Assembly: GCA_947629565.1 (NCBI GenBank)
Contig: CANREG010000011.1
Location: 1 to 57,373, forward strand
Origin: an uncultured Lachnospiraceae bacterium
GTDB taxonomy: Bacteria > Bacillota > Clostridia > Lachnospirales > Lachnospiraceae
DNA: 57,373 nt
Direction of reading: 5' to 3'
In this document: positions 44,451 through 52,667 of the stretch, one piece after another
Numbering within the stretch: the first letter of the stretch is position 1
How the letters are laid out: each line of letters starts with the position of its first letter
Notes under the pieces: generated by a model
The model's database searches: none
What the model saw: the letters and a program-made list of their open reading frames with translations, nothing else
What the model was told of the DNA's origin: nothing
Position numbers and translations under genes: made by a program

Positions 44451-46076
44451 TTACACTACATATCTGGTGTTGCTTGTGTTTCCTTCCACTTTTACATAGC
44501 CTGTTTCCACTAACATTTTTAAATATCTTCTAACTGTAGGTGCTGATTTGCCTGTAATATTCTCTGCAATTTTAGATGTTATGCTTTTATTTTTTTCCAA
44601 ATAGGACACAAGCATTTCAACCTTTTTATAATTATTTTCACTTAAAGCTTCGCTCAAAACTTCGCTCAATCTTCGCTCATTTTTATCTTCTTCGCTCAAA
44701 TCTTCGCTCAATCTTCGCTCATTTTCATCTTCTTCGCTCAAATCTTCGCTCAATCTTCGCTCATTTTCATCTTCTTCGCTCAAATCTTCGCTCAATCTTC
44801 GCTCATTTTCATCTTCTTCGCTCAAAATTTCTTTAAACTGCATAATGAGGGTAACATTATTTGCGATTGTGTCCTCTTCAAGTTCCGGCTCCACAAACCC
44901 ATAACTTTTCCATATGCTCAAAATATCCGGAAAACCAGAGCCTGCATTATCACCATAGCCAATCATTCTCAGCATTGTCTGTATGTGTGGATTTCTGGCT
45001 TTTGATTCACCGCCCCGATATATTTGTTGTTTAGGTAATTTTAAATTCCCCGGATTTGAAAACCTTATAGCGTCATCTGATTTTATTATCTTTAATACAC
45101 CCGCATCCATTCTGTAATCAGCATGTATAATCATATTGACAAAAGCCTCACGGATTGCTTTATGCATAGGGGTATCTTCAACCCTTTGCTGATTTTTCAA
45201 CACAAAAGGTTTTTTCATGTTTTCTGTCAATTTAGGCATAACTTTTCTAAAGAAATTAAATAGATTATTTTCCCATGTACCATCATAAGTAACCCTGTCA
45301 ATCCAGCGTGTGTCAGCATTTGCACTTGACTCGTCACGATAATCCATAAAAATGTTTTCAAACTCATCACGAATTGCCAGTCCTGTGCCAAACATCATTA
45401 ATCCGGCAACTGTAAGTCCTTCCGCTTTTTCCCTTCTGTCCCTGCGATAGCCGCCTAACATTTCAACAAAAGATTTATCATCTAATTCCCGCCATACATG
45501 ATCAGGATTCCAACTATTAAACATATATCGATATCGTTTCAATGTATCCTGATCGATATCATCCATAGTATACCCCTCCAGAATGGTACTATCATTTCCC
45601 GTATCACTCTGGTCGCGAATCATAGCTCTCACTTCATACTCTTTTGCGTGATAATCACCTTCATGATTTCTTTTAAAAGTTCCTTTATACGGATTTTCTC
45701 CTTTATAAACAGGTCTCATTGTAAAATCAGCCTTTGGCACTTCAATAACAAGCAAAGAAATGGATTCCTGTTTTAGTATATATACATCATCATCCACAAG
45801 AATATTGGCATTAACTTTCTGACTGTTAATTGTATTCCAAAAATCTTCTCTTAGTTTTTCAGGATTGCTGATTCCCCGTAAAATAAATCGTTCTTTGGGT
45901 TCTATCTTAGTTTTATCCTCGTCAACCCCGAGTACAATAATTCCGCCCTTTGTATTGGCAAACGAACTGTATGTTTCATATACAGAGACAGGAATACTAT
46001 TTTTAGCTTTTTTACATTCCATATCAATTTTTTCACCTTTATAGATTTCTGTCAAAAGTTCATTCCAAGTTTTCAA
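44451..46076 (-). CDS. Schlafen AlbA-type ATP-binding regulator with tandem repeats
   Basis: 541 residues. The N-terminal AlbA_2/Schlafen domain (about 12-150) has MECKKAKNSIP and FANTKGGIIVLGVDED. A GHKL-like ATPase part follows (about 250-400) with AIREAFVNMIIHADYR and GYGDNAGSGFPDIL. A linker of four 14-residue repeats (LSEEDENERRLSED) sits at about 415-472. A C-terminal winged helix (about 485-541, SAPTVRRYLKMLVETGYV) would bind DNA. These proteins act as regulators or defence-linked nucleic-acid-binding proteins; the exact role is unknown. The start is TTG with GAGGTG seven bases upstream. Confidence 0.88.
   Translation of the reverse strand: MKTWNELLTEIYKGEKIDMECKKAKNSIPVSVYETYSSFANTKGGIIVLGVDEDKTKIEPKERFILRGISNPEKLREDFWNTINSQKVNANILVDDDVYILKQESISLLVIEVPKADFTMRPVYKGENPYKGTFKRNHEGDYHAKEYEVRAMIRDQSDTGNDSTILEGYTMDDIDQDTLKRYRYMFNSWNPDHVWRELDDKSFVEMLGGYRRDRREKAEGLTVAGLMMFGTGLAIRDEFENIFMDYRDESSANADTRWIDRVTYDGTWENNLFNFFRKVMPKLTENMKKPFVLKNQQRVEDTPMHKAIREAFVNMIIHADYRMDAGVLKIIKSDDAIRFSNPGNLKLPKQQIYRGGESKARNPHIQTMLRMIGYGDNAGSGFPDILSIWKSYGFVEPELEEDTIANNVTLIMQFKEILSEEDENERRLSEDLSEEDENERRLSEDLSEEDENERRLSEDLSEEDKNERRLSEVLSEALSENNYKKVEMLVSYLEKNKSITSKIAENITGKSAPTVRRYLKMLVETGYVKVEGNTSNTRYVV
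44656..44826 (-). repeat. 42-bp tandem repeats, four copies, inside the AlbA-type gene
   Basis: The repeat recurs exactly every 42 bases (anchors at 44667, 44709, 44751 and 44793), three copies nearly identical and one with one changed codon. Each encodes LSEEDENERRLSED. The length is a multiple of three, so copy-number changes keep the frame and only alter the charged linker between the ATPase and the winged helix. Confidence 0.9.
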
Positions 46077-46279
46077 TCCTAATCACCTCTTTTAACCAAT
46101 ACGATTCCCTATAAACAAGTTAATTGTAACATACTATACTGATTTTACCACCAAAAAGTTTTAAATTTAGGAAGATTTTTAATAATCAATAAAATGTTAT
46201 CTTTCATACAGAATTTGCTTCTGCCATTCAGCAGAATATTTTACTTGTGCCGGCTGCATATCTTTGCTCAAATACAAAT

Positions 46280-46311
46280 GACAGCCTGCATCATTCAGAT
46301 AACAGGCTGTC
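46280..46311 (-). terminator. Hairpin after the Ig-like surface-protein gene
   Basis: GACAGCCTG (46280-46288) and CAGGCTGTC (46303-46311) form a perfect 9-bp stem 15 bases after the stop on the minus strand. The following T-rich stretch is weak. The rest of 46077-46325 shows no gene. Confidence 0.55.
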
Positions 46312-46325
46312 TTGTACCCTTTGTT

Positions 46326-47420
46326 TTATTGTTCCGTTTTAACACGTCTCTTGCCATACACAAGTGGATCATTGCTTATTATTTCTAATTCTTCTTCAAT
46401 TTGTTCTGAATATACAAAATTTTTATAATCTCTAATTTCAAGCATTATCTTTGTCACAAGTGTATTACCTTTATCATCACTTACATATATTACTACTGGT
46501 CCTCCATCATCAACCATACTGTATGGCCCAGGTTCATAAATAATTATTTTATCTGATATATCGACTCCATTTTCATCTGTTGCTGTAATAGATCCTAAAT
46601 ATTTTATATACTGAGATGTTCCTGTAGCATTTGCAGATATATCCATGTATAGATATTCAAAATCATTCATTATATTAATAGTTAATTTGTCAGATTTCAT
46701 TGGTGCTTCTTCCATATTTAATTTTTCAAAAACTTGCCAATCTCTTGTAATATTATATGTAACTCCATTTACTGTTTCCTGATATATTCCTATTGAAGGT
46801 CTTTTTTCTACTTGTGTTTGCGTAGTAGCATTTTCAGTAGTAGGCTGCTCAGTAGTGGTCGGCGCCTCTGTGGTCGGTGCCTCTGTGGTCGTCGGTATTT
46901 CCGTAGTCTGCGACGTCGGCGCTTCCGTTGTGGTATTCTCTGTTTTCGGCTCTACCACTGTGATATACCGCTTTTTCGTTGCCTTATTGCCCGCTTTATC
47001 CTTTACGGAATAGGTTACCGTATACTTTCCGATACTCGAAAACTTCACCTTCTTATTCTTCTTAATCTTTGTTGCGATTGATTTGTAGCTGGTCTTTCCC
47101 TTTTTCACCGTTACGCTGATTTTCTTTGTCACATTGCCGTCTTTGTTGTCCTTTGCTGTGGTCTTGGGGATTTTTATTACTTCGTTCTGTTCTACGGTAA
47201 TCTGTGACTTTCCGCTAAATTTGATAACCGGCTTCTTTTTGTCCGTTCCGCTTTTGGCCTCCACCTTTACGCCTGCCGGATTTGTCATGCCCGGAATCTC
47301 CGGCGCTGCAAATATGCCAAGCACAAGGGCTAACGTCAACACCAACGCCCCTGTTCTCCTGCCATGCAGGCTATTCCCGCCTTTTTTCATACCCTGAATC
47401 TCATTCCTTTTTCTTTCCAT
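46326..47420 (-). CDS. Secreted surface protein with Ig-like domain and Thr-rich linker
   Basis: 364 residues. A long signal peptide (basic stretch, then ALVLTLALVLGIFA at about 26-40) leads to an Ig-like domain of DUF5011/HYR type at about 60-155 (AKDNKDGNVTKKI, GKYTVTYSVKDKAGNKATKK). A threonine/proline/glutamate linker with TTTEAPTTEAPTTTEQPTTE spans about 160-205. The C-terminal domain (about 210-364) is beta-rich and unrecognised. No sorting motif is seen at the end. GGAGA with further purines precedes the ATG. It is divergent from an XRE regulator across a shared operator region, which suggests control by that regulator. Confidence 0.82.
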   Translation of the reverse strand: MERKRNEIQGMKKGGNSLHGRRTGALVLTLALVLGIFAAPEIPGMTNPAGVKVEAKSGTDKKKPVIKFSGKSQITVEQNEVIKIPKTTAKDNKDGNVTKKISVTVKKGKTSYKSIATKIKKNKKVKFSSIGKYTVTYSVKDKAGNKATKKRYITVVEPKTENTTTEAPTSQTTEIPTTTEAPTTEAPTTTEQPTTENATTQTQVEKRPSIGIYQETVNGVTYNITRDWQVFEKLNMEEAPMKSDKLTINIMNDFEYLYMDISANATGTSQYIKYLGSITATDENGVDISDKIIIYEPGPYSMVDDGGPVVIYVSDDKGNTLVTKIMLEIRDYKNFVYSEQIEEELEIISNDPLVYGKRRVKTEQ

Positions 47421-47475
47421 TTTCTCCGTCTCCTTTCCCTGTACCCGGACAATTTTTGCTGTGGATTGTGCAGTT

Positions 47476-47586
47476 ACAGTATACCTTCCGCTTTTGCGGC
47501 AGATAATAGTATACTATTGATATATTTATCTCATTACTAATATTTATAGTATATGTTTTGTGTAGAATAAAGTCAATAGTATATTC
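47476..47586. promoter_or_regulatory. Operator array between surface protein and XRE regulator
   Basis: A perfect 14-bp palindrome AATAGTATACTATT (47505-47518) is joined by partial copies ACAGTATAC (47476-47484), TATAGTATAT (about 47545-47554) and AATAGTATATT (about 47575-47585). Repeated half-sites in a divergent intergenic region next to an XRE gene point to binding by that protein. Confidence 0.6.
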
Positions 47587-47635
47587 TTAGTTATTGATAT
47601 TCATGATTATGTCGTTCAAGTACAGGAGGAACACA

Positions 47636-47968
47636 ATGGACATTGCCGAAATCGTTGGGAACCGCATACGGATGTACAGACAGAAGCAGCGCTTAAGCCA
47701 GGAAAAACTTGCCGAATACAGCGAACTTCACCATACCTATATCGGGCAGTTAGAACGGGGAGAGAAAACCCCTTCCATTGACACTCTGTATAAAATTGCG
47801 AGGGGCCTCAAAATCCCCCTTGGCAAACTGTTAGAAGACATTGATACGTTAAAGGACGCCCCAACCGATTACGCCCTGCAAAGCTACCAGCTATTAGAGC
47901 AGCAGACGCCGGATAACCAGAAACGTCTTTACCAGATACTACAGGATATCCTGAAAATGGATTTGTAA
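47636..47968 (+). CDS. XRE family transcriptional regulator
   Basis: 110 residues. The helix-turn-helix spans about 7-62: IVGNRIRMYRQKQRLSQEKL, then HTYIGQLERGEKTPSIDTLY and IARGLKIPLGKLLE. The C-terminal 45 residues are helical and may dimerise. AGGAGG lies seven bases before the ATG at 47636; a longer reading is not needed. It is expected to bind the ATAGTATAC sites upstream and control itself and the divergent surface-protein gene. Confidence 0.9.
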   Translation: MDIAEIVGNRIRMYRQKQRLSQEKLAEYSELHHTYIGQLERGEKTPSIDTLYKIARGLKIPLGKLLEDIDTLKDAPTDYALQSYQLLEQQTPDNQKRLYQILQDILKMDL

Positions 47969-47997
47969 GAACAGGCTCCTGACAGCCTGACACAGCA

Positions 47998-48038
47998 AAA
48001 ACCGCAGGTCTCATGGTTTCCCATGAAATCTGCGGTTT
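47998..48038. terminator. Bidirectional terminator between XRE and glutamine synthetase genes
   Basis: AAACCGCAG/CTGCGGTTT with an inner CATGG/CCATG stem. T-rich runs follow on both strands, serving the two converging genes. Confidence 0.8.
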
Positions 48039-48075
48039 CCTTATCTCACTATAAAAGCCTTGTCAGCGTTCCCGA

Positions 48076-50193
48076 TTATACATAGAACAGCATATCTTCA
48101 TACTGCGGGAACGGCCAGTACTCTTTATCCACCAGACTTTCCAGCTTATCGGCAGGCTCTCTTACCTCGCCCATCACTGCAAAGACTTCATCATGGAAGC
48201 ATCTTGCCGCCTTCTCCATATCGTCCTCTAAAGCAAGGGCCTTAGCGTCTACTGCCTCCAGCTTATCTACCGCTGCGGTAAGGGCTTTAAGCTCTGTGGC
48301 GATATCCTTCAAAATGCCTTCCTGTACGGAGGTATCCACACCGGAAGCCTTTAAGTCCACAACGCCCTTCGCCATATCGGCAGAGTATTTCATTACGGCA
48401 GGAGCAATCTGCTTCTTTGCCATATCCAGCATGGTCTTTGCCTCAATGTTAATCTGCTTAGCATAATTCTCATAGTAAATCTCTGCCCGGGACTCTAACT
48501 CTGCCCTGTTCAATACGCCAAACTTCTCGAACATTGCCACATTTTCATCTTTCACCAATGCGCCTACGGCGTCCACCAGACATTTAATGTTCGGAAGTCC
48601 CCGCTTCTCTGCCTCGGCAACCCACTCGTCAGAGTAACCGTTGCCGTTAAAGATGATTCTCTTATGCTTGCCAACTAACTCCTTAATCTTGTCATGGACT
48701 GCCATTTCAAAGTTGTCTGCTTTCTCCAGTTCGTCAGCTAACTCACACAGGGAATCCGCAACAATGGTATTTAAAATGCAGTTCGGAGTAGCGATAGACT
48801 GGGTAGAGCCCACCATACGGAACTCAAACTTATTACCGGTAAAGGCAAACGGTGACGTACGGTTACGGTCTGTCGCATCCTGCATAAAGGACGGCAGCGT
48901 GGTAACGCCGGACTCATAGGTCTTACCCTGGATAGAACTGGTCGCCTCGCCGGTAGTGTCTAACTGCTTCAACACATCATCTAACTGCTCGCCTAAGTAT
49001 ACGGAAATGATTGCAGGAGGCGCCTCGTTTGCTCCTAATCTGTGGTCGTTACCGGCAGAAGAGGCAGACAGTCTCAACAAATCTGCGTGCTCGTCAACAG
49101 CCTTCAGGATTGCGGTTAAGAACAGCAAAAACTGTACATTCTCATGAGGCGTCTTGCCCGGCTCTAACAGGTTGATTCCGTCATCGGTTCCCATGGACCA
49201 GTTGTTGTGCTTACCGGAACCGTTGACGCCTGCAAACGGTTTCTCATGCAACAGACAGGCAAGGCCGTGACGATCTGCCACCCGTTTCATGGTCTCCATA
49301 ACCAACTGGTTGTGGTCGGTTCCCACATTAGTGGTGCCGTAAATCGGAGCTAACTCGTGCTGTGCCGGAGCCACCTCGTTGTGCTGCGTCTTAGCGGTAA
49401 TGCCTAACTTCCACAACTCGATATTCAAATCTTTCATATAAGAAAGCACTCTCTCCCGAACCGTACCAAAATAGTGGTCGTCTAATTCCTGTCCCTTTGG
49501 CGGCATTGCGCCAAACAAGGTTCTGCCTGTAAAAATCAAATCCTTACGCTTTGCGTAATCCGCCTTGTCAATCAGGAAATACTCCTGCTCCGGTCCAACA
49601 GACGTTGTGACCTTCTTAGAGGTTGTGTTGCCAAACAGCCGCAGTATTCTAAGCGCCTGGGCATTGACTGCCTCCATGGAGCGCAGCAGCGGAATTTTCT
49701 TATCCAGCGCCTCTCCTGTATAGGAAGAAAAGGCTGTAGGAATACAGAGAATCGTGCTGCCGTCCGGAGACTCCTTGATAAATGCGGGCGAAGTACAATC
49801 CCATGCCGTATATCCTCTTGCCTCATTGGTGGCGCGCAGTCCGCCGGAAGGGAACGAAGACGCATCCGGCTCGCCCTTAATCAGCTCCTTGCCGGAAAAC
49901 TCAAGCAATACTTTCCCGTCGGCAGTCGGGCTGATGAAAGCGTCATGCTTTTCCGCTGTGATACCGGTCATAGGCTGGAACCAGTGGGTATAATGCGTTG
50001 CGCCATGCTCGACAGCCCAGTCCTTCATTGCGTTGGCAACGGTATCTGCAATCGCCGGATTTAATTCCTTTCCAAGCTCAATGGTCTTTTTCAGCTCTTT
50101 ATACACCGCCTTCGGCAGACGTTCCCGCATGGCCGCGTCATTAAACACGTTCGATCCAAATATCTCTGTTACATCAACAACTTTTTCACTCAT
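48076..50193 (-). CDS. glnN: Glutamine synthetase type III
   Basis: 705 residues, the usual size of GSIII (about 700-730), far larger than GSI. Recognisable elements are [18 protein letters not shown] near 80-97, the GSIII stretch [17 protein letters not shown] near 315-331, and [20 protein letters not shown] near 440-459. It makes glutamine from glutamate, ammonia and ATP in the cytoplasm. AAAGGAAG precedes the ATG. A promoter about 125 bases upstream and a terminator-like hairpin in its leader suggest control by attenuation. Confidence 0.95.
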   Translation of the reverse strand: MSEKVVDVTEIFGSNVFNDAAMRERLPKAVYKELKKTIELGKELNPAIADTVANAMKDWAVEHGATHYTHWFQPMTGITAEKHDAFISPTADGKVLLEFSGKELIKGEPDASSFPSGGLRATNEARGYTAWDCTSPAFIKESPDGSTILCIPTAFSSYTGEALDKKIPLLRSMEAVNAQALRILRLFGNTTSKKVTTSVGPEQEYFLIDKADYAKRKDLIFTGRTLFGAMPPKGQELDDHYFGTVRERVLSYMKDLNIELWKLGITAKTQHNEVAPAQHELAPIYGTTNVGTDHNQLVMETMKRVADRHGLACLLHEKPFAGVNGSGKHNNWSMGTDDGINLLEPGKTPHENVQFLLFLTAILKAVDEHADLLRLSASSAGNDHRLGANEAPPAIISVYLGEQLDDVLKQLDTTGEATSSIQGKTYESGVTTLPSFMQDATDRNRTSPFAFTGNKFEFRMVGSTQSIATPNCILNTIVADSLCELADELEKADNFEMAVHDKIKELVGKHKRIIFNGNGYSDEWVAEAEKRGLPNIKCLVDAVGALVKDENVAMFEKFGVLNRAELESRAEIYYENYAKQINIEAKTMLDMAKKQIAPAVMKYSADMAKGVVDLKASGVDTSVQEGILKDIATELKALTAAVDKLEAVDAKALALEDDMEKAARCFHDEVFAVMGEVREPADKLESLVDKEYWPFPQYEDMLFYV

Positions 50194-50248
50194 AAGATAA
50201 TACTTCCTTTCCTTTAACTTTATCAGCGAACGATTCTTTTCAAGAAAA

Positions 50249-50341
50249 AAGGGTATTCTCCTAATGAGAACACCCTTGTCCTTAGCTGTCTGTATTCGCT
50301 TTTGATAGTTGTAATATAACCCACTCTGTTAAAAAAATCAA
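50249..50341 (-). promoter_or_regulatory. Promoter and leader attenuator of glutamine synthetase III
   Basis: On the minus strand TTGATT (50336-50341) and TATATT (50313-50318) are 17 bases apart. In the leader a stem AAGGGTGTTCTC/GAGAATACCCTT (50249-50277) with a five-base loop is followed by six T, so most transcripts could stop before the gene. A nitrogen-responsive antiterminator (for example an ANTAR protein) would fit, but no clear alternative hairpin was identified. Confidence 0.6.
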
Positions 50342-50435
50342 GTCTTTTTTTCGATTTTTAATAGATTTCTTCATTTTCACTTAAAAATAATAAGTTTAAG
50401 CCGGATTTTTGTGGAAATTTACTTAAACGAAAGAA

Positions 50436-51545
50436 TCAATATGCTAAGGCCGCCTTAAGCTTTACGCCCAGCTTTTCCAACGCCCCGTTTAGGGCCTGTA
50501 AGGTTTCCTTCATGTTTTCTTCCGTACAGTTATACCCCATATGACCGATCCGGATTACCTCGCCCGCCAGCACATCAAAGGAACCGGCCAGCATGATATT
50601 ATAATCCTTCCGCATAACCGATAAAAGCTGTTCTGCCGTAATCCCCTCCGGTATGGTAAAGACGGTTACGGTATTTGAGTAACCGTTATCCGCATAAAGC
50701 TTAAGCCCTGACCGCACCAGCGCCTCCCTGGTTCTGCGGGCAACCTCCTCGTGGCGCTTTAATCTATCCTTATCTGCTTTCAGATTCTCCAGCGCCTGCC
50801 GCAATCCGTATATGTCGCTGATTGGCATGGTATACGGAAACCATTTATCCTTATCGTAATCCTTAAAGATGTAGAGGTTTGCATAAAAGGACGCTATTCT
50901 TGTCTTCCGGTCCGCCATTGCCTTTTTAGCCGCGCTGCTGATTGTCACTAAGGTAAGCCCTACCGGGCAGGAAATCGCCTTCTGGGAACCGCCGCAGAGG
51001 ATATCAATGCCCCAGTCGTCCACCCGGACTTCATTGCCAAACATTCCCGATACCGAATCCACGACAGTCAGGATTCCGAACTCTTTGAGCAGGGGGCAGA
51101 TTGTACTGATGTCATTTAACATTCCGCTTGGGGTGTCGCAGTGCACTACGGTGGCATATTTAAAATCAGAATCCTGCTCTAAGAATTTCCGCAGGGGCTC
51201 CGCCTCCAATGCAATGCGGTAATCCGCCGTATATAAGACCGGCTCCCCGCCATACAGGGACACAAAATCGGCAAAGCCTTTTCCAAAAACGCCGTTGTCA
51301 AGGACTAACACCCTGTCTCCCGGCTCCGTCAAGGAGGCGACTGCCGCCTCTAAGCCTAATATGCCCTCGCCGCTTAATATCAGGCTCTCATTTTCCGTAT
51401 GCAGAAGACTGCTGTATAGCTGGCAGGTCTCCTTATAAAAATCATAAAACTCCAAATCCAGGTCCGGGTTACCGGTTTCCATGCTTCTGGCCTTTCTCAC
51501 GTTTTCCGCCACCATCGTTGGCCCCGGTGTCATCATTTTATACAT
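50436..51545 (-). CDS. Class V aminotransferase, alanine-glyoxylate/phosphonate type
   Basis: About 369 residues. MMTPGPTMV at the start, SGEGILGLEAAVASL near 60-74, VVDSVSGMFGNEV near 158-170, and the PLP-binding lysine in GGSQKAISCPVG near 188 match the small-subunit class V family that includes alanine-glyoxylate and serine-pyruvate aminotransferases. It should transfer an amino group between small amino acids and keto acids. GGAAGG lies seven bases before the ATG at 51545 (an ATG three bases earlier is equally possible). It ends before the glutamine synthetase leader and follows the ECF S-component gene on the same strand. PLP dependence links it loosely to the nearby vitamin B6 genes. 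Confidence 0.88.
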   Translation of the reverse strand: MYKMMTPGPTMVAENVRKARSMETGNPDLDLEFYDFYKETCQLYSSLLHTENESLILSGEGILGLEAAVASLTEPGDRVLVLDNGVFGKGFADFVSLYGGEPVLYTADYRIALEAEPLRKFLEQDSDFKYATVVHCDTPSGMLNDISTICPLLKEFGILTVVDSVSGMFGNEVRVDDWGIDILCGGSQKAISCPVGLTLVTISSAAKKAMADRKTRIASFYANLYIFKDYDKDKWFPYTMPISDIYGLRQALENLKADKDRLKRHEEVARRTREALVRSGLKLYADNGYSNTVTVFTIPEGITAEQLLSVMRKDYNIMLAGSFDVLAGEVIRIGHMGYNCTEENMKETLQALNGALEKLGVKLKAALAY

Positions 51546-51616
51546 CATAAATCCTTCCTTTCGCCGGTATTGTTCCATTCCCACGGCACACGCCGGGTTA
51601 TCGGTCAAGGCCCTTT

Positions 51617-52171
51617 CTATTCCAGAGACCGCAGTCCGCGCTCTAAGGGCGTAATCAAAAAGCTCACGATAACTGCCGCCGTAACAACCTGAACCACATT
51701 GCCCGGCACCGATTTCAGCGCAGCCAATGCGCCGCTTCCCATGATAAAGCTTTCAAAGACAAAATACCCTGTAATTTTTATCAGTAAGGCAGCCGCCATA
51801 GCCGCTAACTTCCACGACATTCCCTTTCTTTTTTCACAGATCGCGCCGGTTACATATCCCATGAGGCCGCAGGTAATTATCGTACAGGGCGCCCAGGCCG
51901 CCCAACCGCTTAACAGGTCAAACAAACCCATTCCCATAGCGCCTGCCAAAGCGCCGGTACGCTTTCCGTAAATCATAGCGCCCACAAACAGGGGAACATT
52001 TCCCAGATGAACCAGACCGCCTGCGCCGCCAAAGCTTGGAAGCTGAATATTAATAAAGGCGGTAAACACCAGCGTTAAGGCCACAAACATAGCGTCCCTT
52101 GCAAGCTGCTTCGTTGCGCTTACAGAACTGCTCCCTTCTTTGTTATATTTTCTCTCTATCACTTTTTCCAT
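51617..52171 (-). CDS. ECF transporter S component, probably for vitamin B6
   Basis: 184 residues with five or six membrane segments after a basic start. NIQLPSFGGAGGLVHLGNVP and GAMGMGLFDLLSGW fit the small substrate-binding (S) component group of energy-coupling factor vitamin transporters that contains HmpT and PdxU-type proteins. The energising A/T components would be encoded elsewhere. The divergent neighbour is a pyridoxal kinase, and the shared region has candidate MocR-type operator repeats, so a B6 vitamer is the likeliest substrate. A thiamine precursor or riboflavin remains possible. The ribosome binding site and start are repeated five times in tandem (52159-52288); the last copy is used. 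Confidence 0.8.
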   Translation of the reverse strand: MEKVIERKYNKEGSSSVSATKQLARDAMFVALTLVFTAFINIQLPSFGGAGGLVHLGNVPLFVGAMIYGKRTGALAGAMGMGLFDLLSGWAAWAPCTIITCGLMGYVTGAICEKRKGMSWKLAAMAAALLIKITGYFVFESFIMGSGALAALKSVPGNVVQVVTAAVIVSFLITPLERGLRSLE

Positions 52172-52288
52172 ATCTCTTCACCTCTCGCTTTTTCCATATC
52201 TCTTCACCTCTCGCTTTTTTCATGTCTCTTTACCTCTCGCTTTTTCCATATCTCTTCACCTCTTGCTTTTTCCATATCTTTTCTCCTC
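52159..52288 (-). repeat. Five 26-bp tandem repeats of ribosome binding site plus start codon
   Basis: On the minus strand a 26-bp unit containing GAGGTGA, a short spacer, ATG and GAAAAAGC is repeated five times (52288-52263, 52262-52237, 52236-52211, 52210-52185, 52184-52159). The last ATG is the gene start at 52171. Because 26 is not a multiple of three, the upstream starts open short frames that stop within the array or just past the true start. Confidence 0.9.
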
Positions 52289-52308
52289 TTTTATTTTTGC
52301 ATGGGTGT

Positions 52309-52370
52309 ACTATACTCCCTATATGGCACTTTCAAAAGTGACAGTTTTATAATTTTTAACAGTGCCAGTT
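52309..52370. promoter_or_regulatory. Candidate MocR-type operator and promoter in the B6 divergent region
   Basis: Two direct repeats AGTGACAGTT (52337-52346) and AGTGCCAGTT (52361-52370) lie 24 bases apart, with an inverted copy TGGCACTTT at 52324-52332. Two direct plus one inverted half-site is the layout bound by MocR/PdxR-type B6 regulators. On the minus strand TTGAAA (52330-52335) and TATAGT (52309-52314) may be the S-component promoter, though the 15-base spacing is short. Confidence 0.45.
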
Positions 52371-52435
52371 ATTAAGACTTGCATTTTTTCCTAAACTGTA
52401 ATATCTTATATAAATAATTCCGTTATTACACACTT

Positions 52436-52627
52436 GCGAAACGCTCAAAAAATGGAATTGCGTTGTGCCTATAGAACAAATACTATAAGCAGGTTGTTTT
52501 ATGCACGCCGATACTTAATGAGTGCGAAGCACGAATTTAGTATTGCTGCGTGCATAACCAAGCGCAAGCGTACCTGCGTTAGTATTGTTCTATATGCACA
52601 ACCATTACAAACTTAAATGCGTTTCGC
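52436..52627 (+). repeat. Palindromic repeat element, copy 2 (~190 bp)
   Basis: Inverted ends GCGAAACGC and GCGTTTCGC; the pairing extends two further bases on each side. Nested pairs: GTTGTGC with GCACAAC, TATAGAAC with GTTCTATA, GCAGGT with ACCTGC, ATGCACGC with GCGTGCAT, GATACT with AGTATT, and an apical GTGCGAAGCAC hairpin. It aligns with copy 1 (38097-38287) with the same length within one base. It ends 40 bases before the pyridoxal kinase start and is oriented like copy 1 relative to its gene. Confidence 0.85.
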
Positions 52628-52667
52628 AAACGCTTAAATAATTCACATGCCAGATAGGAGATAACCC

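Noticed and set aside
44656-44826. Possible CRISPR-like array
   Set aside because: Contiguous 42-bp units with no spacers, inside an open reading frame.
52159-52288. Possible CRISPR-like array
   Set aside because: Head-to-tail 26-bp units without spacers; each unit is a ribosome binding site and start codon.
52434-52616. Plus-strand reading through palindrome copy 2
   Set aside because: Same reason as copy 1; it lies wholly inside the structured repeat.
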